Assembly: GCA_017397925.1 (NCBI GenBank)
Contig: JAFQHO010000037.1
Coordinates: forward strand, 124,001 to 188,000
From: Ruminococcus sp.
GTDB lineage: Bacteria; Bacillota; Clostridia; Oscillospirales; Ruminococcaceae
Length of the DNA: 64,000 bases
Direction: 5' to 3'
Positions 17,373 to 26,377 of the stretch are shown in pieces. Made by a program: the position numbers and the translations under genes. A model generated the notes under the pieces. The model was not told where the DNA came from. It was given only the letters and a program-made list of their open reading frames with translations, and did not search any database. Each line of letters starts with the position of its first letter. The stretch's first letter is position 1.

Positions 17373-18377
17373 TTATATGTTGTTGATAACAATCTTATAA
17401 TTATCAGGATTGAAGCCGTCTGACGTTGTGGGGTGGCTTTGTTTCTTATTTCTGTATTGTTCTTCAGCTTTTCTTACATCGTCAGGAGAGGAAAAACCCG
17501 AATTTTTCCAGGAAATAAGAATTTTATTGATATATTCAAATGAAACCTTGTTTATCTGTTCAACGGTTTTTTCGTATGCCAGGTGTACAAGAGGGATGGA
17601 ATATCCTTCCGTCTGCCACTGGGAAATAAATTTCTGCTGATTGGATGTAGGATTCTGCCTTAGCTCAAATATCCGTTTAATATCATTTACATATGTATGA
17701 ATATTATTTAGACGTTCAACCTCCGCTGTTGCTGTTTCAAGGGTATTAATTTCCTTTTCTGTCCAGTCTGAGGCGATTTTTTCAATAGCCTTAGGATTTG
17801 TTTTGTTGGTTTCAACGCAGTAGCCTATTAATATAAGTATAACTTCTTTTTTTAGTCCGAGATAGTTGAACATCCATATGAGGGAATTCTGCATAGCAGG
17901 ATTAAGAGGTCCTAAGAGAGTTTCAGCTATTTTGAAAAGCTCCGCAATATTTGAATCGTTGCAAATAATTTCTGCAATTTCAGAGGGATGAAGCTGAGTT
18001 GTTTTAAGTGGAGCGTTTCCAAGAGGAGCAGTTTTTTCAGGAGTTGGTGCTGTTACAGTTGGTGTGGCAGCAACTACAGGTGTTTCAAGCTGAATTTCCT
18101 GTACAGGTTCAGGTGCAGAAGCAGAAACAGCAAGAGTCATATCCTGCGAGAGAACATTAACCTGCTGCCAGAACATTACAGCGTCATTTGCCTGCTCTAC
18201 GGAAATACCTGTATTAAGGGAGATTTCCTCAGAAGTAACGGATTTTCCGCTGTATCTGAGAAGATACAGAAGCACCTTGATCTGCGATTCGTCCGCAAGC
18301 TTTAAAAAATTATCAGCAACAATGCAGGGAACACCGAACATAGTACCCCATACACCGCTGTTAGCTTTGAATTCCAC
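17373..18377 (-). CDS. DnaD-domain replication/primosome protein
   Basis: The 334-aa protein has an N-terminal winged-helix-like region (about 20-80), a Pro/Thr-rich linker (about 92-130) and a C-terminal DnaB_2/DnaD-type helical domain (about 225-300, with WKNSGFSSPDDVRKAEEQY). Proteins of this class bind single-stranded DNA and help DnaI load the helicase. GGGAGG precedes the GTG start at 18377. It is the first gene of a two-gene operon with the helicase loader. Confidence 0.85.
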   Translation of the reverse strand: MEFKANSGVWGTMFGVPCIVADNFLKLADESQIKVLLYLLRYSGKSVTSEEISLNTGISVEQANDAVMFWQQVNVLSQDMTLAVSASAPEPVQEIQLETPVVAATPTVTAPTPEKTAPLGNAPLKTTQLHPSEIAEIICNDSNIAELFKIAETLLGPLNPAMQNSLIWMFNYLGLKKEVILILIGYCVETNKTNPKAIEKIASDWTEKEINTLETATAEVERLNNIHTYVNDIKRIFELRQNPTSNQQKFISQWQTEGYSIPLVHLAYEKTVEQINKVSFEYINKILISWKNSGFSSPDDVRKAEEQYRNKKQSHPTTSDGFNPDNYKIVINNI

Positions 18378-18424
18378 GAAAAAACCTCCCTTTAGTTATG
18401 ATTATCTTTTTTGAAGCAATACTT

Positions 18425-18453
18425 ATTATATCACATTTTCAAATGTTTGTCAC
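18425..18453 (-). promoter_or_regulatory. Sigma-A promoter of the dnaD-dnaI operon
   Basis: On the reverse strand GTGACA (18453-18448) and TATAAT (18430-18425) are 17 bp apart. Confidence 0.7.
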
Positions 18454-18506
18454 TATGGCATTTTAGACAATCAATATGGTGTAATTTTGTCTATTTTTTA
18501 ATTGCA

Positions 18507-18533
18507 AAAAGCATTGCTTTTCGGCAATGCTTG
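18507..18533 (-). terminator. Probable terminator ahead of dnaD
   Basis: AGCATTGC and GCAATGCT form an 8-bp stem; on the reverse strand a TTTTTGC run follows. It would stop transcripts arriving from the SGNH-hydrolase gene. Confidence 0.6.
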
Positions 18534-18586
18534 AGAGTGTTAAAAAACGGAATTTCGGAGCGAAATTCAATTAAACAACGCGAGGC

Positions 18587-18609
18587 GTCGAAGGCGTCGC
18601 CTCCTACAC
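18587..18609 (+). repeat. Short palindrome ending in CTACA
   Basis: GAGGCG and CGCCTC arms around TCGAAGGCGT are followed by CTACACAA. It resembles the element at 1564-1596 in layout, not in arm sequence. Confidence 0.45.
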
Positions 18610-18624
18610 AACATTTTTTCATCA

Positions 18625-18694
18625 ACTGTTATACACTGTTATATACTGTTATACACTGTTATACACTGTTATACACTGTTATACACTGTTATAC
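18625..18694 (+). repeat. Tandem array of seven 10-bp units
   Basis: ACTGTTATAC occurs seven times head to tail at exact 10-bp steps (18625, 18635 and so on to 18685). One unit ends in T instead of C. The matching place in the sister element at 37.65 kb has one unit only. Confidence 0.92.
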
Positions 18695-18870
18695 ATTTCG
18701 GGCGGATAATATCCGCCTCTGCATAATTGCAATATAATATAACACAATCAAGAAAAATATCTAACAGTAAATTCTGTGTTACATCCACAAATTCGCCTGT
18801 TGATAATTATTGAAAAAGTAGAAAATAAAAATTATTTTTCAATAATCAACCATTTTTGGTTGAAAAAAGG
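18685..18870 (+). repeat. Dispersed repeat element, copy A
   Basis: This segment aligns over about 180 bp with the reverse complement of 37482-37660. Shared blocks include TCGGGCGGATAATATCCGCC, AATATAATATAAC, AATCAAGAAAAATAT, AAATTCTGTGT, GAAAATAAAAATTATTTTTC and the CAACCA/TGGTTG hairpin. No coding frame is conserved. The gap 18378-18943 otherwise holds the 10-bp array, a palindrome, a promoter and a terminator. Confidence 0.85.
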
Positions 18871-18943
18871 CACATTTTTGCCCATTAGTGAGGGGGTGTT
18901 TAAAATGACACAATTGATAAAAGAGATTTTTGAATGTATTTTT

Positions 18944-19930
18944 CTAATTTTCCTCGTGAGCAATTATCTGCTCATATACATTGGCGGTATCGAGGAAATT
19001 AAAAAGGTAATTAAGCATAGCAGAGTAAGCGGAGCTGTTGAGGTGAAGACCGTCACCGCCTGCATATTCCCAGCCTATAGCGCCTGTATTCCAGTCGCAG
19101 AGTACATCGTGAGTATTGAAGTACATCACTTGTGACGACTGCATATCATTTATAACCCATTCAAGAGAGCCGTTAAATTCTCTTATTCTGTCGTTATTAG
19201 TGTAGTAGTTACCGTCAGAAACGGGAGTGATACCTGCCACAACAATTGTAGCTGTAGGGACTCTTGCCAGTATTTCCTCGGCAATCCAGCGGACATTCCA
19301 GGCATAGTCATCGGCGGAATAGGTGTAGATATCGTTCATACCTACAGATATATAATAAAGAGGGGAGTAGACATATCCTGCGGCATCATAAACGCCCATG
19401 GAGCCGCCGCCAAGGTCGAAGGTGTAATTATTCATATTCCATACGGCAAGGGATTCGGCTGCAATATTATGCTGCCAAGGAATATATCCGTAGGCATTGA
19501 AACCATAAGCAATGGAATCACCGATAATAACAAGTCTGTCCTGATAGAAAGAGCTGTTTGGAGAATCTCCGGCAGGCACATAATTATAGGAAGGCGTTGT
19601 ATATTCTGTATCCGAAGAATTATCATTATTCTCGACTTCCTCAGCAACGGTAGTTGTAGTCATCGCTGTTGTAGTTGTCGATGTAGTTACTGTGGTTGAA
19701 GTAGTAGTTGTTGTGGTCGTAGTTGTAGTTGTAGTGGTAGTGGATGTTGTAGTTGATGCTGCATATCTGTATGCCTCTATTTTGTAGGAACTGACAGGTT
19801 GAACAGCCTCAGGTCTGACAAAACTATCAGCTGTCATAAACACCACGAATATAGCACACAAAACAACTGAAATCGGGAAAATAGGATTTCCGAAAAACAG
19901 CTTTATGAAATTACTGAAAAATTGTTTCAT
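18944..19930 (-). CDS. Membrane-anchored SGNH/GDSL hydrolase with poly-Thr linker
   Basis: The 328-aa protein has an N-terminal membrane anchor (about 16-38), a nearly pure threonine linker (about 58-95) and an SGNH hydrolase domain. The nucleophile is in IGDSIAYG, the block III asparagine in VGMNDIYT and the catalytic Asp/His pair in GGDGLHLN near the C-terminus. It is probably an extracellular esterase or acyl-hydrolase acting on cell-surface glycans; the substrate is unknown. The ATG at 19930 follows GGAAAGGAT. The threonine tract is coded by repeated ACT/ACA/ACC and could vary in length. Confidence 0.82.
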   Translation of the reverse strand: MKQFFSNFIKLFFGNPIFPISVVLCAIFVVFMTADSFVRPEAVQPVSSYKIEAYRYAASTTTSTTTTTTTTTTTTTTSTTVTTSTTTTAMTTTTVAEEVENNDNSSDTEYTTPSYNYVPAGDSPNSSFYQDRLVIIGDSIAYGFNAYGYIPWQHNIAAESLAVWNMNNYTFDLGGGSMGVYDAAGYVYSPLYYISVGMNDIYTYSADDYAWNVRWIAEEILARVPTATIVVAGITPVSDGNYYTNNDRIREFNGSLEWVINDMQSSQVMYFNTHDVLCDWNTGAIGWEYAGGDGLHLNSSAYSAMLNYLFNFLDTANVYEQIIAHEEN

Positions 19931-20098
19931 TGAAAATCCTTTCCGAAACTCTGTTTTTAAATTCACCTTATAGATACTCCCTATACATATATAATAAGGT
20001 ATAAATTGATTTAATTATGTCTGAAAGCTCAACGTTTTTATTATATCACAATTTCCAAATTTTTTCAATAGATATGGGATTTGTTTTTTTATTTAAAA

Positions 20099-20136
20099 AA
20101 ATCCCATACATAGTCCGTATAACTATGCATGGGATT
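20099..20136 (-). terminator. Terminator of the TIR/NB-ARC gene
   Basis: AATCCCATACATAGT pairs with ACTATGCATGGGATT over 15 bp; on the reverse strand a T-run follows. Confidence 0.85.
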
Positions 20137-20145
20137 GATTATTAT

Positions 20146-22587
20146 TTAGAGAACCTCTTTAGTTTTTTTATATTTTTGAATTTTTCTTTCAATATGTTTT
20201 ATATAGTTAGTATAGAATTCTTTTTTGTTTTCAAGGCACTTCAAAATATATTGAAGCTGGGCTATTCCTTCTTCAATCTTATTGTTTTCAAGATAAACAT
20301 CAGCAAGTATTTCAGTATAACTGCAAAATCTGATATGATTTTTCTTCCATAAATGTTCTCTATCAGAAATAAGCTTTTTTAGTATTGTTATTGCCTCGTT
20401 AAATTTTCCTGTTTTTGAATATGTTCTTGCAAGTAACTGAAGTGGAGTTTGTGTGTCAGAATTTACTTCTCCGTAGATTGATGAAAACAGATTATAAGAT
20501 TTCTGACTATTTTCCAATGCATTTTCATAATCTTCTCTGTAAAAAGAATTCAAAGCGTAAGAATAATATAAACCTGCTGTTTGTGATATATGTTCTTTTT
20601 CTATATCTTTTCCGTTTAAAAAGTAGATGCTGCTGTACTGTGTTATTTCAGAAGAATCAAGTTTTTCAAATACTTCTTTACTTTCATTTAAAAGTTGTAA
20701 TGAAATATCAAGATATTTTGTATCAGGTGATAATTTTTCATATATTGAAAGATAGATTTGCGAAAGACGTTTTTTTATAAAATATAAATCATAAGACACA
20801 GGGAATAATTCATTAAGAATATCAATGGATTTTTGCATATGTTCAACTGCTTCATCGTAATAGAAACGATAAAAACAGAAAGCGGCAACATGATATTCAA
20901 ACCAAGCCGTTTCGATAGTTATAGTATTGTTGGTTGATTTTTTCATACATTTAATTGTTTCTATTGATGCATCATTCATATTGTTATGAATAAAAATACA
21001 ATGTAAGCCCTGATACCACAGGAAAGAATTTTCTTTTTCACGTGTAATGAAGAATAAAGTCTTGGCAATTTCAAGATATTCAATTCTTGAACGATGATTC
21101 AAGTCCCAAGAACGTCTGAATTTTTTTGTTAGGTTATCCAACATTATTTTGCAAGTTTGCGTGTAATTTTCAATTTTGTTCCGAACAATGTTGGCAATTA
21201 CAGGATGGAGTGAAATAACATCGGTTTCATTATCATATTTTATCCAGCTTCTTTCAATTAAGTTTGTGATAATTTCTCCGTTGTTATATTGACACCATTC
21301 CATAAAATGTTCAAAAGAAACACCTGCAAGCGGCATTAAGGAAAGATTACACATTACAGAAAATTCTTCATCTGATAAAGAAGCTAAATCGAATAATGTT
21401 TCGATGTGTGAATAAACTGTCTGTGCTTTGCTTGTTTTGTGATGAACCTTACCGGTAAGAGTTGGGGAGATGCCCGCTTTCTTTATTTGTTCCAGCATTG
21501 CATTTAATTTCATATGTTTCGCTGTCATTAATCTTGCAATGAGTTCTATTGTTAATGTGTGCCCCTGTATTATATCTAAAAGTTCATCCAGAAGATATAA
21601 TTGTTCTTTTCCAAAAGGTAATTTATAGTGTTTACAAAAAAGTTCAACTTGTTTATTATGCTTTAATTCAGATAATGTTATCATTGGTAAACCGAGGTAT
21701 TCGAAATTAGTGCGGCTTGTAAATATAATTCTGTATGGACCGTGTATAATTTCTTCAAGTAAATCATCTTCTGTTGTTTCAAAGTTGTCAATTACAATTA
21801 ATGTTTTTTCATTTGTGAAAGATTTTATTTTTTCTAATTTACGAATTGCAAATTCATAGTTGGATTCAATTGAATTTCTGCTTATGTCGGAAACGTTGAA
21901 ATATTTCTCACTAATTATTATATCAGTAAGAGAAGATTCATATTTAGCAATAATGATGGTATCATATTCATTATAATGAAGGCTTACATAGAAATTAATC
22001 AATTCGGTTTTGCCGGTGCCGCCAATACCGGAAACGAATACAATACGGTTATCAATAAGTAATTGATGAATTGTTGATACTTCTTCCTCTCTGCCAATAA
22101 TATCCAGATTTTTTATAAATGGTGTGCTTTTTAACTTATGTTGTCTTGCAATGGTGAAATCGTTTACAGGAGATTTATTCAGAAGTGTAGTAATTCTGAC
22201 TGTTAATTCATTTATTCGTTCTTCTATCGGAGGAGTAATTGCTTCTATCCAGTGAATACGGCCTAAATAATACTGAGCATCAGCTGAAATATCATCATCA
22301 GCAATATGAAAAGGAATTATACATACATTTTCTTTTTTGGAAAGTCGTTTTGTAACCATATCGAGTTCGTTCAGCACGTGAACTGATTCAGAAGCAGGTT
22401 TATTAAGTATTAAAAGGAAGATTGAACAACTGTTTATTGCCTGTGCGATAGAGTTGGCGTAAATTCCGTGAGTATCTCTTGGAGCGTACCAGCATCGTAA
22501 TCCGTTTGCTTCTAATTTATTTACAATTGCTTCTACAATATGTAATGACGAGTCAGTATGGTGGCTAATAAAAACATCTGTATTCAT
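20146..22587 (-). CDS. TIR domain / NB-ARC STAND ATPase / TPR protein
   Basis: The 813-aa protein begins with a TIR domain (about 1-140: DVFISHHTDS, then RCWYAPRD, with Glu74 in LNELDMV at the place of the TIR NADase catalytic glutamate). An NB-ARC-type ATPase follows, with P-loop GIGGTGKT (187-194), Walker B LIVIDNFE (263-270) and the TSR of the sensor segment (290-292). The C-terminal half consists of TPR-like helical repeats, for example LNSFYREDYENALENSQKSYNLF. This is the layout of bacterial innate-immune STAND sensors, in which the repeats recognise an invader and the TIR degrades NAD+. That role is inferred. The ATG behind TTGGAGTG was chosen. It is AT-rich and a single-gene unit. Confidence 0.88.
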   Translation of the reverse strand: MNTDVFISHHTDSSLHIVEAIVNKLEANGLRCWYAPRDTHGIYANSIAQAINSCSIFLLILNKPASESVHVLNELDMVTKRLSKKENVCIIPFHIADDDISADAQYYLGRIHWIEAITPPIEERINELTVRITTLLNKSPVNDFTIARQHKLKSTPFIKNLDIIGREEEVSTIHQLLIDNRIVFVSGIGGTGKTELINFYVSLHYNEYDTIIIAKYESSLTDIIISEKYFNVSDISRNSIESNYEFAIRKLEKIKSFTNEKTLIVIDNFETTEDDLLEEIIHGPYRIIFTSRTNFEYLGLPMITLSELKHNKQVELFCKHYKLPFGKEQLYLLDELLDIIQGHTLTIELIARLMTAKHMKLNAMLEQIKKAGISPTLTGKVHHKTSKAQTVYSHIETLFDLASLSDEEFSVMCNLSLMPLAGVSFEHFMEWCQYNNGEIITNLIERSWIKYDNETDVISLHPVIANIVRNKIENYTQTCKIMLDNLTKKFRRSWDLNHRSRIEYLEIAKTLFFITREKENSFLWYQGLHCIFIHNNMNDASIETIKCMKKSTNNTITIETAWFEYHVAAFCFYRFYYDEAVEHMQKSIDILNELFPVSYDLYFIKKRLSQIYLSIYEKLSPDTKYLDISLQLLNESKEVFEKLDSSEITQYSSIYFLNGKDIEKEHISQTAGLYYSYALNSFYREDYENALENSQKSYNLFSSIYGEVNSDTQTPLQLLARTYSKTGKFNEAITILKKLISDREHLWKKNHIRFCSYTEILADVYLENNKIEEGIAQLQYILKCLENKKEFYTNYIKHIERKIQKYKKTKEVL

Positions 22588-22658
22588 AAATAACACTCCA
22601 ATCTTGTAAATTCTCCCCAAACCGAATTTGAGCAGAGTTTTAGAGAACCCTATATATT

Positions 22659-22687
22659 ATTTTATCATAAAACGACAAAAAGGTCAA
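22659..22687 (-). promoter_or_regulatory. Sigma-A promoter of the TIR gene
   Basis: On the reverse strand TTGACC (22687-22682) and TAAAAT (22664-22659) are 17 bp apart. The rest of the 22588-22908 gap holds a TATAAT-like box at 22769 pointing right and no gene. Confidence 0.75.
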
Positions 22688-22908
22688 CACTATCTACATT
22701 GAAGTAATAAACAGATAATTATTATTGAAAAAAATCTCCCCCCTAAAAATCATCCTGCAGCAATTGTATATAATAGAATCATAAGGTAAGGGAAATAAAA
22801 ACAGGAGGTGAAAAAGAAATCATAAATGTTCCCGAAAGCTTATTAAGTATGATGGAAAATATTATTGATACAGGAAAGTAATCCTGAGAAATGAAAGGAA
22901 GTATCACT

Positions 22909-24279
22909 ATGAATAAAATTAAATTTTTCTTGAAGGGTTTTATAGGAATGGCAACATCAGCAGTAATCGGATTAAACACATTGACTTGTACAGCATTTGC
23001 AGGTCAGAAAGCTGATAAGGTTATTGAATATGCAGAAACACTTATTGGTATATCAGGGCGTCCGAATATTATAACTCAGTACTGGAATCTTACAACAGAA
23101 TGGTGTGCACAGACAATTGTATACGTCGGAGATAAAACAGGTGTGTCATATTGCTTCCCACGAGTAACATTTGTTGATAGAAGTGGAAATTACACAGGTT
23201 TCAGAGATTGGTTTGAGGGAAATGGAAGATTCTTTTATAGGGATTATTATACACCTATGAAGGGTGATTTGATTATATTTGATTATAATCGCGACAACAA
23301 AGGTGACCATATTGGATTTGTATCTGCTGTAAATTCCTTTGCAAAACTTGTTTATACAATTGAAGGAAATGCAAACGATATGGTTGCTGCCAAAACTTAT
23401 GAGATGTCAAATCCTAACATTCTTGGTTATTGCAGACCTTATTATAATGACGAAGAAGAAGCTGCACCTGTAGTTACAACAGCTGTAAATACAGATGTAA
23501 CAATTCAGACAACAACGGCAACAACATCTGCTTATGAACAGCCTGTTCAGACAATGCCGGTTATTATGCCATCGTTAAACAATGGCGTAACAGCAGGAGA
23601 AACATATTACGTGTCCAGTTCAATAGGCTGCAATTTAAGAAGTAAACCTAATTACAGCGATAGCAATATTATTGAGATTCTCGATACTAACACAGCGTTG
23701 ACGGTGCAGTCTGTTGAAAACGGATTTGCATATTGTCAGATTAATAATACAGGTAAATGGGGATATGTACATACGTCTACAATCGCCAAGACAGGACAGA
23801 ATACATACAGCTATGGTTGTGCAGCAAATCATTATGTTTCCTCAGAAATAGGCTGTAATCTTCGTTCAGAGCCTAATTTGAGCGATAGCAGCGTCAAATG
23901 TATCCTTGACACAAATACAAATGTAACAGTTCTTTCAAAGGGAAAAGATTTTTCTTACTGTGAAGTTGTATTATACAATGAAAATGTTCTCAATGGTTAT
24001 ATTCATAATTCATCATTAAGTCCCATAGGTACTTCATCACATAATACAAACCAAAGTGCATCAAACGGCATCAATGGAGAAAATTACTATGTTTCGTCGG
24101 AGATAGGCTGCAAGCTTCGTTCGTCAGCAGCTTATGATGAAAGCAATGTTGTAAGCATACTCGATACCTACACTCCGGTAAAAGTATTATCATATGAAAA
24201 TGGTTTTGCGTATTGTGAGGTTAAACTGAATAATGGCGTTATCTATGGATATGTTCATACATCTGTAATTGCAAAATAA
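22909..24279 (+). CDS. Secreted CHAP-domain peptidoglycan hydrolase with three SH3b repeats
   Basis: The 456-aa protein has a signal peptide ending about AFAG (32), a CHAP/NlpC-like amidase domain (about 33-185) with the catalytic cysteine in TEWCAQ and histidine in GDHIGFV, a Thr-rich linker (about 188-220), and three bacterial SH3 repeats. Each repeat starts (Y/H)YVSSxIGCxLRS and ends GY(V/I)H(T/N)S. The domain order is typical of autolysins, endolysins or toxins that cleave stem peptides or cross-bridges. AAAGGAAG precedes the chosen ATG. It is divergent from the TIR gene and lies upstream of the kinase operon, separated from it by a hairpin at 24306. Confidence 0.85.
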   Translation: MNKIKFFLKGFIGMATSAVIGLNTLTCTAFAGQKADKVIEYAETLIGISGRPNIITQYWNLTTEWCAQTIVYVGDKTGVSYCFPRVTFVDRSGNYTGFRDWFEGNGRFFYRDYYTPMKGDLIIFDYNRDNKGDHIGFVSAVNSFAKLVYTIEGNANDMVAAKTYEMSNPNILGYCRPYYNDEEEAAPVVTTAVNTDVTIQTTTATTSAYEQPVQTMPVIMPSLNNGVTAGETYYVSSSIGCNLRSKPNYSDSNIIEILDTNTALTVQSVENGFAYCQINNTGKWGYVHTSTIAKTGQNTYSYGCAANHYVSSEIGCNLRSEPNLSDSSVKCILDTNTNVTVLSKGKDFSYCEVVLYNENVLNGYIHNSSLSPIGTSSHNTNQSASNGINGENYYVSSEIGCKLRSSAAYDESNVVSILDTYTPVKVLSYENGFAYCEVKLNNGVIYGYVHTSVIAK

Positions 24280-24305
24280 CATCTGAAGTATAGGAGGGAT
24301 TAAGA

Positions 24306-24334
24306 TAACACCGTACGGTATACGTGCGGTGTTA
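24306..24334 (+). terminator. Stem-loop after the CHAP gene
   Basis: TAACACCGTACG pairs with CGTGCGGTGTTA over 12 bp around a 5-nt loop. There is no T-run, so termination is uncertain. Confidence 0.5.
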
Positions 24335-24340
24335 CTGAAA

Positions 24341-24416
24341 GTTAAAAAATAAAAATATATAAAAATGATGTCCGTTTTTTCTGTTTCATTTGAATGTATA
24401 TATGTAGGGATAAATA
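24341..24416 (+). repeat. Promoter-like repeat, copy 3
   Basis: GTTAAAAAATAAAAATATA, then TGATGTCCGTTTTTTC and TTTGAATGTATATATGTAGGG, closely match copies at 40929-41009 and 41032-41106. It ends 170 bp before the kinase operon. Confidence 0.75.
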
Positions 24417-24472
24417 TAAGGGCATAAGGAAATTTCTAAAGAGGTTCCCTAAAGATATTCTTAATTCATATC

Positions 24473-24501
24473 TTGACTAAAAAGCTGCAATGATGTATAA
24501 T
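24473..24501 (+). promoter_or_regulatory. Sigma-A promoter of the kinase operon
   Basis: TTGACT (24473-24478) and TATAAT (24496-24501) are 17 bp apart. The gap 24280-24585 holds this promoter, a stem-loop and a promoter-like repeat. Confidence 0.8.
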
Positions 24502-24585
24502 ATTATCATATACAGTGTGAGTAGTTGAAATAATTTATTTATTATGACTATTCAGCGGCATTTCATAAATAAAGCAGGTGCGAAA

Positions 24586-26349
24586 ATGATAACAGGAACA
24601 ATAACAAGAAGGTTAGAAACGTTTAAAAATGATTATTTTAAAGAATTATTGACAAAAAATGATTTTGTGAATAAAATAAAGAAGCTTAAATCGGTTAATT
24701 CCTCTCAGAGACCTACAATATGTGCGGAATTATGTGAAATGTTTAAAAAATGCGGAATCGAATGTGAAGCGGGTGAAACTGATAATTATTATGAAAATCT
24801 GTATTTAAACAACAAAAAAGAAATTAAATCTTTTGCTGATGTTGAAAAGAAGATTTTGAAGCTGATGTTTTCGAAATTTGAAGGTTATCCCACACCGGAG
24901 GAATATATGCTGCGGATGGTCAATCGCTTATGTAATCCTGAGGATAAATGGCAATCAGATACATTACATCTAAGAATTCTGAAACAGTTTATTAAATATG
25001 GCAATTGCCTGCAATATGAACTTGAAATCAAAGATGAAAACGGAAAGAAAAAGAAAAAAGTATCGGTATATGGCGGAAAAAATTATATTAAATCATATGT
25101 TAAGGAAAAAATCAAAAAAGCGCCAAAAGATACGGAGGAAATAATAGATAATGTAGATGATGATATTTTCAGAATTCTTGAAACAGCGAATAAGGACCAG
25201 AAAAAGCAGGAAGGCAAATACGGGATTATCAAACTGGCTGACGATCTTGCTACAGGGAAATTCAAAGCAAGTGGAGCAACCAAGAGAGATTTATATATGT
25301 TTGCCATTGTATATGATATGACATATTATTATAAATCTGAAAAAGAACCGGAAATGATTATTGATTATGATTCTGACATAGAAAAAAATCTGTTTGAGGA
25401 TTATTATGCAAATAATCTTATGCGTTTTATTACAGATACATATTCAGGAAATCAGGGTTCTTTTGAACTTGACCCATCTGGACAGGGAATAAATTATAAG
25501 AATTTTGCAGAAGTTGTATATCTTTATTTTATCTCAAAGGACTACGACCCAAGAGAAAAGATACGATTATCAAATGAAATGATTGAAAGATTGAAAACAA
25601 CCGGCAGCGAAAATAATAATTCTGAACTTAAAAATGCTGTTACAGGTTATTATGTTTCTATATTCAATCAAAAATTACTTGAAATGTCAGAAACAGAATT
25701 TGAAAAATATGTAGCTGAAAATTATGATTGTAATACTGAATGTGAAATTACAGATAAGAATACTATAATAAAAAAAGGAGTAATGCAGATAAACACATCT
25801 CAAAGAACAGCATATAAGGCTTATTGTGAGTTGATTGAGTCATTAGAAATAATGGATAAGTCTGTAGAAAACTGTAATTACGGTTTATGGTTTACAGATG
25901 TTTCTGCAATAAAAAAATATGGAAATGAAAAAATAAAGAAGATTTTAGAAAAGGAAAAAACAGAAGAAGAACAGCAGAAAATAGAAAAGTTCATCAAATT
26001 GCTTTTTGGAATAAATATGTTTTTAGGCTGCGATTTTGAAGAAGAAAAAAGCGAAATGAATACAAATCAGGAGCATAATGATCCTTCAAAGCGGCTGATA
26101 AGGGCAATGTCCGTAAAAAAGGCAGAAGATGTAACGCGTACCTCAATGATTGTTGCATACTATTATTATTACAACACAATCAATGAAAAAAGAGAGAGCC
26201 GAAAAAGCTTTATGGAAGTATACAATGATTATACTAATCCGATAACAGGAATAAATGCCTTGCTGGAGGAAGCAAGATTTCAGAAAATAAGTGAAAGAAA
26301 TATATTTGATATTGCTGTGATGTTTTCATCATATGCATACCTGAAGTAG
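24586..26349 (+). CDS. Unknown 587-aa protein, first gene of the kinase/phosphatase operon
   Basis: I do not recognise this protein. It is soluble, highly charged (Lys/Glu rich) and probably mostly helical, with no signal peptide or membrane segment. Visible landmarks are a basic stretch KDENGKKKKKVSVYGGKNY (about 160-180), an acidic motif NVDDDIFRIL, and a central block around NQGSFELDPSGQGINYKNF. I start it at the ATG behind GCAGGTGCG; the longer frame has no ribosome-binding site. It ends 28 bp before the PP2C gene, so it is probably a substrate, adaptor or effector of the kinase/phosphatase pair. Confidence 0.75.
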   Translation: MITGTITRRLETFKNDYFKELLTKNDFVNKIKKLKSVNSSQRPTICAELCEMFKKCGIECEAGETDNYYENLYLNNKKEIKSFADVEKKILKLMFSKFEGYPTPEEYMLRMVNRLCNPEDKWQSDTLHLRILKQFIKYGNCLQYELEIKDENGKKKKKVSVYGGKNYIKSYVKEKIKKAPKDTEEIIDNVDDDIFRILETANKDQKKQEGKYGIIKLADDLATGKFKASGATKRDLYMFAIVYDMTYYYKSEKEPEMIIDYDSDIEKNLFEDYYANNLMRFITDTYSGNQGSFELDPSGQGINYKNFAEVVYLYFISKDYDPREKIRLSNEMIERLKTTGSENNNSELKNAVTGYYVSIFNQKLLEMSETEFEKYVAENYDCNTECEITDKNTIIKKGVMQINTSQRTAYKAYCELIESLEIMDKSVENCNYGLWFTDVSAIKKYGNEKIKKILEKEKTEEEQQKIEKFIKLLFGINMFLGCDFEEEKSEMNTNQEHNDPSKRLIRAMSVKKAEDVTRTSMIVAYYYYYNTINEKRESRKSFMEVYNDYTNPITGINALLEEARFQKISERNIFDIAVMFSSYAYLK

Positions 26350-26377
26350 AGGAAAAGACAACGAAGGGAGAAAAAAT

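Noticed and set aside
18625..18694. Possible CRISPR array
   Set aside because: The units are 10 bp and directly adjacent without spacers, so this is a simple tandem repeat. No cas genes are present.
18904..19135. Small forward frame starting MTQLIKEIFECIFLIFLV with a purine-rich stretch upstream
   Set aside because: Although GAGGGGG precedes the ATG, most of it overlaps the end of the SGNH hydrolase gene antisense and no family is apparent.
22801..22881. Short frame ending NVPESLLSMMENIIDTGK with AGGAGG upstream
   Set aside because: No usable start codon lies in that frame after the ribosome-binding-like site; at most it is a gene remnant or part of the leader of the CHAP gene.
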